Assembly: GCA_021464245.1 (NCBI GenBank)
Contig: JADCRB010000013.1
Location: 5,582,959-5,646,958, forward strand
Length of the DNA: 64,000 bases
DNA from: Carallia brachiata
Lineage: Eukaryota; Streptophyta; Magnoliopsida; Malpighiales; Rhizophoraceae
Direction of reading: 5' to 3'
Shown: in pieces, positions 40,525 to 52,340 of the stretch
Layout: each line of letters begins with the position of its first letter
Numbering within the stretch: position 1 is the stretch's first letter
Translations under genes and position numbers: made by a program
Notes under the pieces: model-generated
The model's input: the letters and a program-made list of their open reading frames with translations, nothing else
Told to the model about the DNA's origin: nothing
Databases searched by the model: none

Positions 40525-43500
40525 TCTCTCTCTCTCTCTCTCTCTCTCAAAATTTGAGTCTTTAAGTTCATTTTATGTTTCAAGTAAGAGCCGCAGCGAT
40601 AAAATCCGTTCTAGCAACCTAAAATTTGCACGAAAGGATTCCTCGTTCATTAAGAATATACGTTATAGTAAACATATAAGACATGCTCGCCATCACACCA
40701 AATGCCTTTTATTTTGTTTTGTTTTTCAATGGCACACCCTCATGGTTTTTGCCATATTTCACATGAGAAAGTCTATTTAATTAGAGCACTTAGTCTATAA
40801 CATGCCATTAATATGAATTAAATTCTATATGGTAACTTGAGGTTTTAGTTTATGGAATATTATTAATCTTAAATCTCACATGGCCCATGTCTTAAAAATA
40901 ACCAACATAAACTCTTTTGCTTGGGTCATCAATTGGCCGCGACTCTTATCTGAGACGTTTAAGTAATTAACCTTTGATAACTGTGATGCCCTTGAACTAA
41001 AATGAATACATCATACCCTACTTTTATAGTGTTAGATCTTACAGTATTTTGAGTTTTACAACGACGGGAAAGAGATATTGTAGGCTCATCTACTTTGCAT
41101 CAACTAATCATTTTGGTAAAAACTTCAACCAAAATTAAGAATGGTGTCTTCCTCTTTTTTTTTTTTTTATTTGGATTAATAACTTCGAATTTATAGGCAA
41201 TATATAGAGAATTAGCGACATCTATGTACACCCCAATAAAAGAATTAGAGCAAAAAAAAAAAAATCCAATGAATTACAGTAGGTCCTAATTAAGTTGCAA
41301 CCAATAATACCTAAGAAGATTAGATATCGAATTCTCAGTGTGTGATTGTACCATGGTGAAAGAACTAGAGTTTTCTAGTTGTTATTTTGCCCTTACTAGG
41401 GAGTGGCACTATTGTCTCCCAGTCTACCTTCGAGAGCTTCGAGAGCTGGCAAGATACTAATGTGAAACGAGGCGTGGTAATAATTGCAATAGTTAAAAGA
41501 AAATAGCTTCTAATCATAAAAATTGTTTGAATTGAGTCTTTTTATTACACTTTTTTCTCTTATTGTTGGACTATTAACTTATAAAGAGAAAAAAAAAATA
41601 TATATCTCTAATGTGAAAGGTTGAAAAGTGTTGGAAAAATTATCACCACCTGTATTTCAGTTATAGTGGTTAGTTTTCAGTTGGCTGGAGTCCCTACCAT
41701 GAATTATTTCAATAGGAATTTTTGTATATATTCTACTGTAGAAAAAGAAAGTAGTTTCTTTTCTGCTTTTTGTTTCCTTAACTTGTACGATAAAAGAAAG
41801 AAAGGACTAAGACTATAACTTATCTTTAATTTTTTTCAGTCCAAAAAAAATTATATTTTAATTTTAATTTTTTTTATAGAATTTACCTTTGTTGATTGAG
41901 CATGTATGCAATTTGAAACATAAAGGAGAATAGGAATTATATTCAAAAAAGAAAAAAAGAGAGGAGAATAGGGGTTATGTGGGGCTTGATTAAAGTTTAT
42001 TGCTTATCTTCCACTTTATGACCGTTTGTGGCCTTCAAAACTAAGACCAAATGTACAGTTGTGGAAGCATTTTAGTGACATTTATTGAATTTTTTTGAAA
42101 TATGTTCTTCTAATAGTTGAACACAGTAAGTTTTACTGTGTATAATAAAATAACACAATTTTTTTTTTTAAATCATTGAATGTCATTTTCATTTTTTTAT
42201 TTATATAAAAAAAAAAGAACTACGGCCAAGCTTTTGGCCTTAGAGTCCGTATATTTACGTCTAAGTTTGGAAAAGACTGCTGTTAGAGTCCGTATTTTTT
42301 ACGTCTGAGTTTGGAAAAGACTGCTGTTTATGGCCCGTCTCTGCTTTCATACTTTAACCCTATATGAAGTGACGTTGATAGTGATATGACCTGAAATAAA
42401 GTCCAAAAGAAATGTTGATTCTTCTAATTAATCACCTAAAGTTTGACAGTTTTGTGGACTTTAATTATATCAGGAAAAATAACACTATAACATTTCCTAA
42501 TAATGACGTCACTATGATATATATATTTTTCGAAATCGAATTTGTGGCCGAAAAAATAATCAGAAACTAGATAGCTGATATTTGCAAGCCATGCAACTCT
42601 TTCCCAGTCATTTTCAAAGGTTGAAATTCATTTACATGTTAGAAACTATACATCATATACGTTGCACACTGGAACTATTGTGTCTATTTTTTCGTCTTTG
42701 ATAATTCAGTAGTAAATATTTTATTAGTTATTAAGAAAGAGAAGTTATAACAAAACAAGAAATTACATTAGAAGTAGCATAGTAGCTAGACAAGATGGAA
42801 ACAATTACAACAAAAAACTCAAACCCAAGCTATAAAGTCCAGAATCCAACTACAAGGTCATATTAAAAGTGAGATACAAATCGACACATTTGATTAATTA
42901 TTTATTTATTTTTTTTAAAACTAGATCCTTTTTTTTAATAAAAGAATAGATGAAAAAATAATTTTATTTTTTATTAAAAAAAAGGACATTTGATTATACA
43001 AAAAGAAAAGTCGATTATAATGTGGGCTTCTTGACTTCTTTTTGCCGATGACTATATATCTTTTTCTTAAAGTCTAATTAAGCTTACGTAAACGGCCTGC
43101 TTGACTACAACATCGACAAGAAATTAGTTTGTTGTCCTGTTATTATGCACAAAACATAGATTTTGATAGAGCGTAGGAGCTTTTGTTGTGGTCTTAACTG
43201 TTAATATTATATATGATTTATATCTCAAGTTTCATTTAATAGCTTAAACTTTTAAATGAATTGGTTCCTCGACATTGACACGGCACGAAAGAATTTGTTT
43301 TGGTTGTGATTTTCTCGTGGAGAAGAAAAAGCTCAAAGTTTTGCGAGCAACAGACCATCAAAATATGCTGCGCATGCACGCCACCAACTTTTCGGTGGTT
43401 TCGGGCAACTTTTTCTCACGAAATTATTTCACAAAAGTGTCCACCAATCGAGTCTTACATGCTATAGCAGGCAAGATGATGGCATGCATATATTTAAAAA

Positions 43501-44975
43501 GTAGGAAAAAAGAGAAGGTACGCATGGCTGTGTGCATAAGTTTTTCTTGATGTGTTCTATTTGAGTGTGTCACGCCTTGGTTTGTTGCACTAATCAAATG
43601 ATGCCCATTTGTTAGGACATTGTTTAATTTATAATTTATGACACCTTTGTCAATATCTATATCCTTTGTTTGGACTTCTATTAAAGTTCTTTCTTGACTA
43701 AGCAGGATTGGATATTGAATAGTTTGGGAGCATTCACATATTTCATTATCATGGTCGTTGGTTAGATAAATTTAGTCTTTTTTTTTACTCATAATTGCAG
43801 TTAACAATACAAATCATGAATGAGTATTCAACAATCATAAGAGTAAAACATGGGTTCACATAATGATTAAAGTTGATTACAATCAATGTAATGAAACTTA
43901 CTTAGATTAAGCTTTAAAGGCCAGATTTGACAAAAACAGCAATGGTCTAATTGACTTCTTGAAATGAAAATTTATCTTTTGATTAGGTCGTCTAAATGTT
44001 GATGATGATAATCACAAAATCAGCATGCAGCTATAGGGAGAATGATAAAAATTTCATAAAACTAATAAAAAAATGTGGCACAATTTTATAAGTTGACATT
44101 GTATCATTGTGCTAGTTAGTTGATTGAGTGCTAGACAAGAATTTCTAACAAAAGCAACCAATCTTGTTTCAAAAACTCTTTTTGACTCTACTTAGTCATG
44201 GCAAACATTTTGTCTAAAGCGAAAACATGGGTTCCCTGTTAATTCCACCTTGGCAAAGTCTGAAAGTGTCGGATTAGGTGCATTAGTTTGGAAAAATTGA
44301 ACTCTCTGCCAACTTATTATGAATATTATCACACCACATGGAAAACAAAACATTAAAGTTTGAATTTGAGATTGTGACTTTGTTCATGAGATCCCACATA
44401 TTGGATTTCTGAGCTGTAGGAGATGACTACTTTTTCTTTGTTTTTAAATTATGATTGAGGGATATTAGCACAGTTTGATATTCATTTCTCTAGCATATAA
44501 TTCTGAGTTAATTGTGTGTGACATTTTTTAAATTAATAAAATTGAGTGTTGTTTCAGATTTTTTAATATATATAATGCGTTAATAGTGGTATCATCGTTG
44601 TTAAACTCTAACAAAGCGAAGGGCTATTATTACTTTCACAAGATTTTTGGGACAGTGAAATAGAATAGTGTGTAACGGAGGGGCGAAATCAACTTGCAGG
44701 AACTCCCTGAACACCAACGTAGTGACGCAGTAAGCTCCATGGTGTACGAAGCCAATGCTAGGGTACGGGACCCGGTGTATGGATGTGTGGGAGCCATATC
44801 ATCCTTGCAGCAACAAATTGATTCCCTCCAAACCCAGTTGGCAATTGCACAAGCCGAGGTGGTGCACATGAGAATACGCCAATTGGGTTCGAATTCCAGC
44901 CAAGGTGATGTCGACATGGCGGTTGATCATCATCATCAGGCTAATGGTGGTGGGGAGTCTTTGTGGTCATGCTAG
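40302..44975 (+). CDS. LBD4: LOB-domain protein, LBD4-like (class I), two exons
   Basis: Plant-specific nuclear DNA-binding regulator of organ boundaries and vascular or meristem development. Exon 1 is 40302-40478 and exon 2 is 44700-44975, joined in phase 0 at the conserved LQ-ELP position (CAG, GTTTCA donor; TTGCAG acceptor). The 150-residue protein has the zinc-finger-like CX2CX6CX3C block (C14, C17, C24, C28), the GAS block around FGASNVNKMLQ (49-59), the DPVYG motif (83-87) and a leucine-zipper-like L95-x6-L102-x3-L106-x6-V113. The C-terminus ends ESLWSC, as in LBD4. It is somewhat shorter than Arabidopsis LBD4 after the coiled coil. The start is chosen because MKEAGRKQG matches the family N-terminus; an in-frame ATG at 40254 is an alternative. 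No lesions are seen. The 4.2 kb intron is unusually long for the family. Confidence 0.95.
40488..40549. repeat. (TC)n-(AC)n-(TC)n compound microsatellite at the start of the LBD intron
   Basis: Pure CT, CA and CT dinucleotide blocks begin about ten bases after the 5' splice site. Likely polymorphic in length. Confidence 0.95.
42241..42328. repeat. About 44 bp tandem duplication in the LBD intron
   Basis: Two adjacent copies starting TTAGAGTCCGTAT and ending GGAAAAGACTGCTG, differing at a few bases. Confidence 0.9.
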
Positions 44976-46213
44976 TTTTACCAATATGCATGCATGCCTT
45001 GTCTTCCCTTTCTTTATGGCTATTATTAACTATCATGGGCTTGCTTTATTGTCTGCCTATTGCATACTATTTTGGTTTGCTTCCTTTTTTGCTACATCTT
45101 TAAGAGCACGTTCTAGCTGACCAAGAGGTGCCTGATGATGATGGCGGTTAACATTATTGTATGTATTTCAAAGAATATAATTATGGACTACAAATATATC
45201 ATCAATGAAGTTGACCTTTTTTTTTTTTTTGGTGATCTTAGAAGTTGACTTTCTTTTGCATGCACTCATGCTTCATTTTCACTCCTACCAAAAGCTTAGT
45301 TTTTTAATGCTTGCTATATGCTCTATGATTTGGTGTACTGTTAGACAAGGAAAAAGTTTATGCATGAAAATAAGACAAAATTTAGGGGGTAACTTGGGAA
45401 GTTCAAACCTTAATTTTTCAATTCTCTTAAAATGTGGCATTTAATCTCGATATACCAAAAAAAAAAAAAAAAAAACAAAAAGAACATAAAACAGGCATGG
45501 CTCAAGTGTTTTTAGTGTATAAGATAGAACAACGCAATACTTTGGATCATTGCGTTCAAAGTTTAGTCTTTAGTCAGCAATTCTCATCATCTTCACACAA
45601 GTCTTGTTTTTTTTTTTTTTTGTCTAGTTAAATTGGGCAGAGAAAATTTAATTATAAGTTAAAATCCGAAGTTTTGACCCCAAACTTTATAATATAACAG
45701 GCATTTAGTATCAACGGTGACAAACCAATGCGTAAAATAACTGCTGAATAATAAGCACGGCATAAAATGTGTATTCTGCCAAATTATGTTGCGCAGCGGT
45801 TAATAACTGCTGTCTAAAACCATTTTTGGAGTAGTATATTCGATGACTACTCTCATATGGAAGAAATATCCTACTCTCTTGACAGAAGTGATTGGGGCAC
45901 CAAAGGTAAGGGCTCAAATTTGTACTCATGAGAGGATGGTTGAGTTGGCAAAGGAGAGTAAAACCATGCATATTAACTTCGTTATACCAATGAATGGCAG
46001 TTAATTAATGGCTACCTTTGAAGCATACGAGAATAGGCAAATTTTTTTTTTGGTTCTAAGAAATAGGCAAATTTTTTTTTTTTTTTGACATAAAAAGAAA
46101 TAGGCAAATTAAGAAGTCTTGTATATAGCATTTACAAAGTGGGCCGAATTAAGTTATTTCAAGGGAGGTGAGGAAGAACTTTTTTATTCTTTCAAATTTT
46201 TTCTTCCGCACTC

Positions 46214-46345
46214 ATGATTGGTGATGAGCTCCTGTTAGCAAAAATTAAAGCGGTGCGCAAGACTTTTGGGGCCATGGTTATTGTTCATGCAGAAGAGGAG
46301 AGTTCATCTATAGTTATCAGAGTGGCGCAGCACAACTGTGGTGTA
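46214..46345 (+). pseudogene. Possible dihydropyrimidinase gene remnant
   Basis: A short frame, MIGDELLLAKIKAVRKTFGA followed by VIVHAEEESS, resembles the plant dihydropyrimidinase segment with DELLLEGFK and a metal-binding VHAEN. The frame then degenerates into poly(T). Only one exon-sized match is seen, with no neighbours from the same gene, so it is a relic at most. The match is by recall and needs a protein search. Confidence 0.3.
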
Positions 46346-46792
46346 TTGATTTTCTTTTTTTTTTTTAATTTTTGTCTATCAAAAGTTCATTTGTAAAATA
46401 TACAATCAGGATAGTTCTTTCCTCATAAACTTTACATCCTTTTTAGGATTACAACTTAAAATCTTTAAAATATCAGTTTTAAATCTTAACTATTAGAATG
46501 TTCTCTTAGAGACGATGTATTGATTTTCTAAAAATGTAGCAATTGACAATGAAAATTGATTATTTTATGTCCTGGGAGTTAATGAGCTGCTAAGCTATAT
46601 AATATATTGGTGGTTAAGTCTCTCACAAATATCAAAATTGATATCCCTAGTTGCTTGGAGCTGGAACTGCTACATCAATTATCTTTTAATTTTACATATG
46701 TTTTTGACCCATTTAAAAGTTTGTTGTATTATAAACCATATAACGACGGTTTTTCATATGTTTATTCTCCTTACGCAATTAAGCTCGTTTAA

Positions 46793-46836
46793 GTAATGGG
46801 TTCCTCTGTCAAAAAAAAAAAAAAGTAATGGGTTCC
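46793..46836 (+). mobile_element. Minimal poly(A) retro-insertion with 12 bp target duplication
   Basis: GTAATGGGTTCC occurs at 46793-46804 and 46825-46836. Between the copies are six bases (TCTGTC) and 14 A. This is what an extremely 5'-truncated LINE or SINE insertion leaves. Confidence 0.65.
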
Positions 46837-47590
46837 AGGCTACAGATTTGGGACTTTGACTTTTTTTGTTCAAATAGGATCTTGGGCTAGCTTCTCCAGT
46901 TGCAGCCACTTACAAATTAAGGCTCGTGCTGCATAAATTAGAATTTGATCCTTTTCCGATGTCGGCTCCTTTTTGGAACAATCAGGAGTATTGGGCCACC
47001 TAATCTCATCTAGGATTTGAGTCAATTTCAATATTTACCATTTGGGCTTTCCCTATCCGGGTTTGCTCTGCTCTACTTGCTTGCTCACGAGTGGGACCAT
47101 ATTCAGAGAAGCTCTCAGCCTTGGCGTTTAGCAATAATGAATAGCCTAGGGATTTGCATGCTCATTTTTATGATCATAGAAGGTAGGGTGCTGACCTGGA
47201 AATGTTCCTAGGCATGCAGGATAATGGCCGAAGAAGTGACTTTTATGGAAAAAGTGACTTTTATGGAAAAAAAAAAAAGTCTTAAATCTTTTGATAATTA
47301 TTTTTTAAAAGAAATTAGTTTCAAATATTACATAATTAGTAAGTTCTTTATTTATATTATGATATGAAAATTTTTACATAAAAACTTAAAATTTAAATTA
47401 TAAGTCTTCAATTTATGCCGTGTTTGAGAAACTATTTTTTGTTTCCTCTGCCGCTGTAAATTGGTACCATCATTGCTATCAATAGCTAGATATGGATCGT
47501 CTAATTATGTAACACCTCCCCTTAAATGGAAATTCATATAATTTTTTATTTAGCATCAATACAGAAGAAATGTACAACAAAGCAAAAGCA

Positions 47591-47999
47591 ATCATAAAAC
47601 TTACTATATAAAACATGTGAAGCGTGGCAGTCTTGCAGATGATTTTTCATCATTTGAGGTCCAACATGTGAAGAGTGATCTCATAAAGATGGCCATCCTT
47701 TGTCCTGTTTAGCTCTTTCGTGTATGGGGCATAAAACTTGGTCATGGGATGCCAACGAGATTTCTGCATATAAGGCGAGATTTCTGCGTATGAGGTCCAA
47801 CATGTGACGTGTGATCTCAATAATGTTGCTCATCCTTTGTCTCGTGTAGCTCTTTCATGTATGGGAGATAAAACTAAGTCTTGGGATAGCAAAACTGTTG
47901 TTTCCTCCTTGATTCAAAATGATGTACGTGTTTTATCTGGAAATAAATTTATCTCCTTTTTGCTAAAAAAAAAAAAATCATAAAATTCACTATTATATA
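47591..47999 (+). mobile_element. LINE-like 3' end or dimeric SINE-like insertion with poly(A)
   Basis: Similar flanks (ATCATAAAACTTACTATATA at 47591 and ATCATAAAATTCACTATTAT at 47977) enclose about 365 bp ending in A13 at 47965-47977. Inside is a roughly 100 bp direct repeat starting GAGGTCCAACATGTGA near 47656 and 47789. The tail with TATCTCCTTTTTGCT before the A-run resembles plant L1 3' ends. Family assignment is inference. Confidence 0.5.
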
Positions 48000-49462
48000 C
48001 AGGAAAATTTGTTAGATGTCACATGTAAGAGATTATACATTTCTCAATAAATTTCTTGCAAATTTGTTCAAAAAAATTAATGTTTTTTTTTTATTTGACA
48101 CTATAAATGTAAGTGAATATAAAAGTAAACAACAAGGATAAATTTGACATAATGGGCCCTTGCCTGACGTCAATTATTGCAACCAACTTGCTTTGTTGGA
48201 GAACTTGAATATAATCGGAAAATTAAAGGGAGTCTATAAGTTTGTACTACGATTGGGACTATACACATTTGATCATATCAATTGCAAATAAACATCATGA
48301 TCAAATGTGTTTAATACTTCTAATAGTCAATTTGGAATAATAAATCTTTTTAAATTAATAGATATAAGTAAGTCTTCTTACAAAATAAGGCTTTTGCCAT
48401 ATAAGTGAAAAATACTCCAAAATTAAGAAGAACAAAGTAAGATTTTCTCTATCTTATGTAAATATTATATATACTAGTTTCCAAACCCTATTCTGTGTGA
48501 GTTGTTTAATTTATGTAATAATATGAGAATTTTAATATAAAAATAATAATATGATAACAATATTAATTATGATATCACAAAATTAAAAAGTATAATTATT
48601 TAAAAAGTGAAACATGCAGCTCACTTTTGCTATTATTTTCTTCAAGACGTTCAAATTGCTTTCTAAAAAAGACTATGGAAGCCATTGACTCAAAAACGAT
48701 ACGAAAGACTTCTTAAACATAGAAAATAATTGATCACTTAAAAGAGTGAGAACCATATGAATTGAACAAAAGTTCAAGCTTAAATAAACAAAACACCACA
48801 ATATGGGTGAGTCCTCTAATATTTTTGCAATGAGGCGTACTCTTATAGCAGCTTCTGAATTTTCTCATTCTCTTCCTCTTCAATTTTGTTATGAATATTG
48901 ACATTGTTCCAAATACATATACCGAAAATTAAGTGAAAAAAATGTGCATGTTAAAATTTTTCAACCACATATGCTGTCTCCAATAGTAATATTCACAAAA
49001 ATTAAGAATTGATGATTTCAGCAGTAATTTAATCCAATTGAAATTTAGTGATGATTATCTAATTAAAGATCAATAAAATAATAGTTAAATAAATAAAAAT
49101 ACCTAAAATCATAAATTTTAGAAAACATGCCACGTAAGCAAACATAATTTCTAAACTCAATGAGAGTAAACCTACACTTTTCACTCTTATGTAAATTAAC
49201 ACTCCAATAACTTAGATTTTATTTTAGATATTTCTGATTTTAGTTTTGAAAATAGGTGCATCCAATTTATGAGAATTGAGAGAGTTACTCTTATTATATA
49301 CTTCATGATTAAATGAATCTCCCAATGAACAAAAAAAATGATTTCACTCCCTTTTTTTTTTTGGAAAGTGTGTGCGAGATTTATGAAAATAGGGAGATTT
49401 ATTCCATCTGTTCATGGGCTTCCTAATAAAAAAATTCATTCTTTATTTTAGTATATCAAAAT

Positions 49463-49814
49463 TATTATAGGTGCCTCAAATTGTGTAAAAAAAAAAAATG
49501 TAGCAGATACCTGCCCACGCATTTAATGGCCAAGCAAGTTGATTGCTGCATGCATACATGCAATTAACTTGTACAAAGCAATCAACTTACACGACACTTC
49601 AAACAAGGTGCATGGGTTGTAGGATAAGGCTCGCATGTGAACATTAAGGGTGTATGGGTTGTATGATAAGGCTCACACGTGAACATTAAAGGTGCATGGG
49701 TTGTAGGCGCATGAGTTGTAGGTGCATGAGTTGTAGGATAAGGCTCATAATAATTTTAGACTTCTCAATTTTGTTGTTTCTACTCCTACATCATTGTAGC
49801 CTATATTCATAACA
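49463..49814 (+). repeat. Copia 5' LTR, internally shortened
   Basis: About 270 bp shorter than the 3' LTR. Its middle is replaced by imperfect tandem units of about 42 bp beginning GGTGCATGGGTTGTAGG (49608 onward). The leading TG has become TA. Confidence 0.8.
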
Positions 49815-49817
49815 AAC

Positions 49818-49829
49818 TAGTATCAAAGT
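49818..49829 (+). promoter_or_regulatory. Copia primer-binding site
   Basis: TAGTATCAAAG three bases after the LTR resembles the common copia primer site TGGTATCAGAGC, complementary to initiator methionine tRNA, with two changes. Confidence 0.6.
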
Positions 49830-49854
49830 TCTAGTTCTTGTCTTATGGGATTCA

Positions 49855-50563
49855 AGAATAACATCAATAAAATTTGAAATTGAAAAGTTTGATTGCAAAA
49901 TCAACTTCCTTTTGTGGCAGGTTAAGATGCTGCTATTTTGACTCAGGCTAGTTTGCAAAATGCTTTGTTCAAAAAAAAATGTCAAATATTATGACCACAG
50001 ATCAGAAAAATGAGATGGATGCAAAAGCTCTGTCCACAATTTAATTGTGCTATTCTAACAAAGTTTTGTTAAAGTCATCCACAGAAAGACAATTTTGGGA
50101 TTATAGAAAAAGCTACTTTTTACAAAACTAAATTCGTCACCAATAGGCTACATTTAAGGCATCGACTGTGTTCTTTGTATGGCAGAAGACATACCAATCA
50201 AGTCTCATCTCGACGAGTTTAATTCCATTATCATGGATCTCGAATTTATTGATATTGAGATCGAAGAATAAAACAAAACTTTGTGGCTTTTGTGTTCTTT
50301 GCCTCCCTCTATCAAAATTTCAAAGAGACACACTTTATGAGAAAGAAACAATCTCTCTCTCGATATCAATGCTACTCTTTAATCTAAAGAACTTATTGAT
50401 CAAGAACTATCTAATGAGAGATTTAATATTCTAGAAGATGATTTATTAGCCAGAGGGAAATTCAAAATGCAGGCTCCAACAACGATAATTATGGATCAAT
50501 TTCAAAATCTAAATACAAAATTTGACATGTAATTATTGTCACAAAAAACACATTAAGTTGAGT
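49855..50563 (+). pseudogene. Copia gag remnant
   Basis: Frames with stops and shifts give KFEIEKFD, then FLLWQVKM, DQKNEMDAKALSTIQLCL and LDEFNSIIMDLEFI, the usual order in copia gag (UBN2-like). A zinc-knuckle start, CNYCHKKHIK, lies at 50530-50560, just where the gypsy element has cut in. Not translatable as one protein. Confidence 0.75.
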
Positions 50564-51210
50564 GTTATTGTAACGGTAAATTTCGAGTCTAAAACGGTTA
50601 AATTCAAAAATACAAAAATAAATTACAAATAAAATTTAAAATAAAAAAATTTACGTGGGTCGATCTCCGTAGATCCTCCGATTAGTGTTCCTTTTTGACT
50701 CCGTCAAGGGCTGCACGATCTTGATTCTAAGAAATAATTTCCACAACTTTATCTTGAACTGGGTAGACTGAAACTGGATCTGGTTTGGACGTTTAAACTA
50801 CAACCGCAGAGATTTGATCTGAGCCGATCTGGCTTGATTTACCGAGGGTCGAAGGGACTTGTTCTCGGATGAGCTGTCTGGATTTTGCTGAGGGCCGTAT
50901 GAGATTTGATCCCAGCCGGATTTGTAATATTTTGATATTTTTAGATATATATTTTCATAATTTCAAATTTAAAGCGATCGGAGAATATAAACCAAAAAAT
51001 AAACTTAGAATGAAAACAACAAATTTTTTGTAATTTATCCCTGAAATATCTCTCAAAAAGGAGTTAGGAGAGTATACTGCAGAGTAAAAAATACGTAGGA
51101 AAAGGAGAAATTTTCTTGAGAGATTTTCAAAATTTTCCTTTTCTCTCAAATTCTCTGTATTTTTCTGTTTACATATTTGCTGAATCTGTTTTGAACTGGG
51201 GGGCAAGGGC

Positions 51211-51220
51211 CTATTTATAG
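51211..51220 (-). promoter_or_regulatory. LTR TATA box (3' LTR)
   Basis: CTATAAATAG on the element's sense strand, conserved in both LTRs and located downstream of the 41 bp repeats. It marks the U3/R boundary region. Confidence 0.65.
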
Positions 51221-51232
51221 GGTTTTTCCTCT

Positions 51233-51396
51233 CGTGTGAAAGCATGTGTGTGAAAGGAATAAGTCGACTTTTCCGTGTGAAAGCATGAGTGTGAAATGAA
51301 GAAGTCGACTTTTCCGTGTGAAAGCACGCGTGTGAAAGGAATAAGTCTACTTTTCCATGTGAAAGCACGCGTGCGAAAGGAATAAGTCGACTATTG
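51233..51396 (-). repeat. Four 41 bp tandem repeats in U3 of the 3' LTR
   Basis: Units carry CGTGTGAAAGCA(T/C)G...AATAAGTCGACTTTT. The 5' LTR has three units. Their place just upstream of the LTR TATA box suggests an enhancer-like array. Confidence 0.85.
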
Positions 51397-51419
51397 ACCT
51401 TTTTTTTTTTATGTTTACA

Positions 51420-51437
51420 AATGCCCCCACTTCAAGG
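51420..51437 (-). promoter_or_regulatory. Gypsy polypurine tract
   Basis: GAAGTGGGGGCATT directly abuts the 3' LTR on the sense strand. This is the plus-strand primer site and fixes element orientation. Confidence 0.85.
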
Positions 51438-51810
51438 GTCGGTAAGGAAGAACTTTGCAGACGTGATCCTCACCGAGTCTTGAAGTCCAGTTTGAAACTT
51501 GAGATGTCTTGATGAACATTGAATGTCTTCTAACTCTGACTATGTCTGTTGTTGTTAGATCGTAATAGGAATCCGACACGATCTTGAGAAAGTTAGCAGC
51601 TCAGCCAATATAAAAATTGACATTCTGGCTCCAGGTGCGTTCGAACTTCTATAGCTGGCAAAGGCTGGTAAATGTTCTTTGAAGTTCCAAAACTCTGGTG
51701 AGGATGATCCGGTAGGCAAAGAACTTGAACCTTTTCATGAGGAAGGCCCAGCACTTCGGAACTTCAAGACCGGCACACAGAGAGACTGACTGTAGTGATG
51801 ATTCCCAAGT

Positions 51811-52146
51811 CTACTTCGACGTAAGGAGAGCAGTTGGAACTTCCCTGTACGTCGCCGCATCCAAAGGAAGATTAGTATGATTGCAGCTTCTCATCTCTCT
51901 GTGGTAGATGTGAATTAAAGAGAGTAGTTGGAACTCCATGACACCGTTGGCGTTGGAGACTGAGTTTCGAGGGCTTTTAGGGATCCCTCGAGGAAGACTA
52001 CCCCTTTTTTTTTTAGCTCGTGCGCCTCCAATCTCTTGATCAAAGAACTTTCTGAGACAAGTGCAGAGATTAGCCATTTTCTTTTTGAAGGAAAGAAGAG
52101 TTAAGAGGTGAGTACTACAACTCGGGCATGCATGATATATATACAA
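51811..52146 (-). CDS. Uncharacterised accessory ORF between WOX and the 3' LTR
   Basis: Open frame of 111 codons; an internal ATG at 52076 (MANLCTCLRKFF) gives a basic product of about 88 residues. It has a KKKRGSLPRG basic patch and no recognised domain, signal peptide or membrane segment. It lies downstream of the WOX frame and upstream of the polypurine tract. It could be a second captured fragment, an exon of the same captured gene, or a chance frame. A short near-repeat (AGTTCCAACT(A/G)CTCTC) occurs twice near its 3' end. No function is proposed. Confidence 0.35.
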   Translation of the reverse strand: MYIYHACPSCSTHLLTLLSFKKKMANLCTCLRKFFDQEIGGARAKKKRGSLPRGIPKSPRNSVSNANGVMEFQLLSLIHIYHREMRSCNHTNLPLDAATYREVPTALLTSK

Positions 52147-52340
52147 ATAATAAAGTTTTTTTTTGGAAAGTCAAAAAGAAGGTACGCAGAATCGAGTAAG
52201 GTCATCCACGTCTCTTTCCCGCATAAAAGACAAAAGAGACACAACGGCTGACGCGTGTCACGAAAGTCATTACCGTGTGCTGCAGAAGTCGTTGCCGTGT
52301 GCTATAGAAGTCGTTGCAGAAGTCGTTGCACCTTATCATG

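Larger units (their letters stand above)
44976..49457. other. Intergenic DNA between the LBD gene and the nested retrotransposons
   Basis: No intact gene recognised. It contains a weak dihydropyrimidinase-like fragment (46214-46340), a very short poly(A) retro-insertion (46793-46836), a LINE-like poly(A) insertion (47591-47999) and homopolymer runs. The remainder is AT-rich and featureless to reading. Confidence 0.6.
50569..51419 (-). repeat. Gypsy 3' LTR, complete (851 bp)
   Basis: Intact TG...CA ends beside the target duplication. It contains four 41 bp repeats (51233-51396) and a CTATAAATAG TATA box. Confidence 0.9.

Noticed and set aside
43275..43550. 91-codon frame in the LBD intron
   Set aside because: No domain, no family resemblance, lies inside an intron; likely chance.
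49608..49740. CRISPR-like spaced repeats
   Set aside because: Imperfect tandem units within a copia LTR in a plant genome; no spacers of regular length.
50955..51368. Repetitive minus-strand frame with SHACFHTEKST units (also at 58100-58564)
   Set aside because: Translation of the 41 bp LTR repeats; no protein family.
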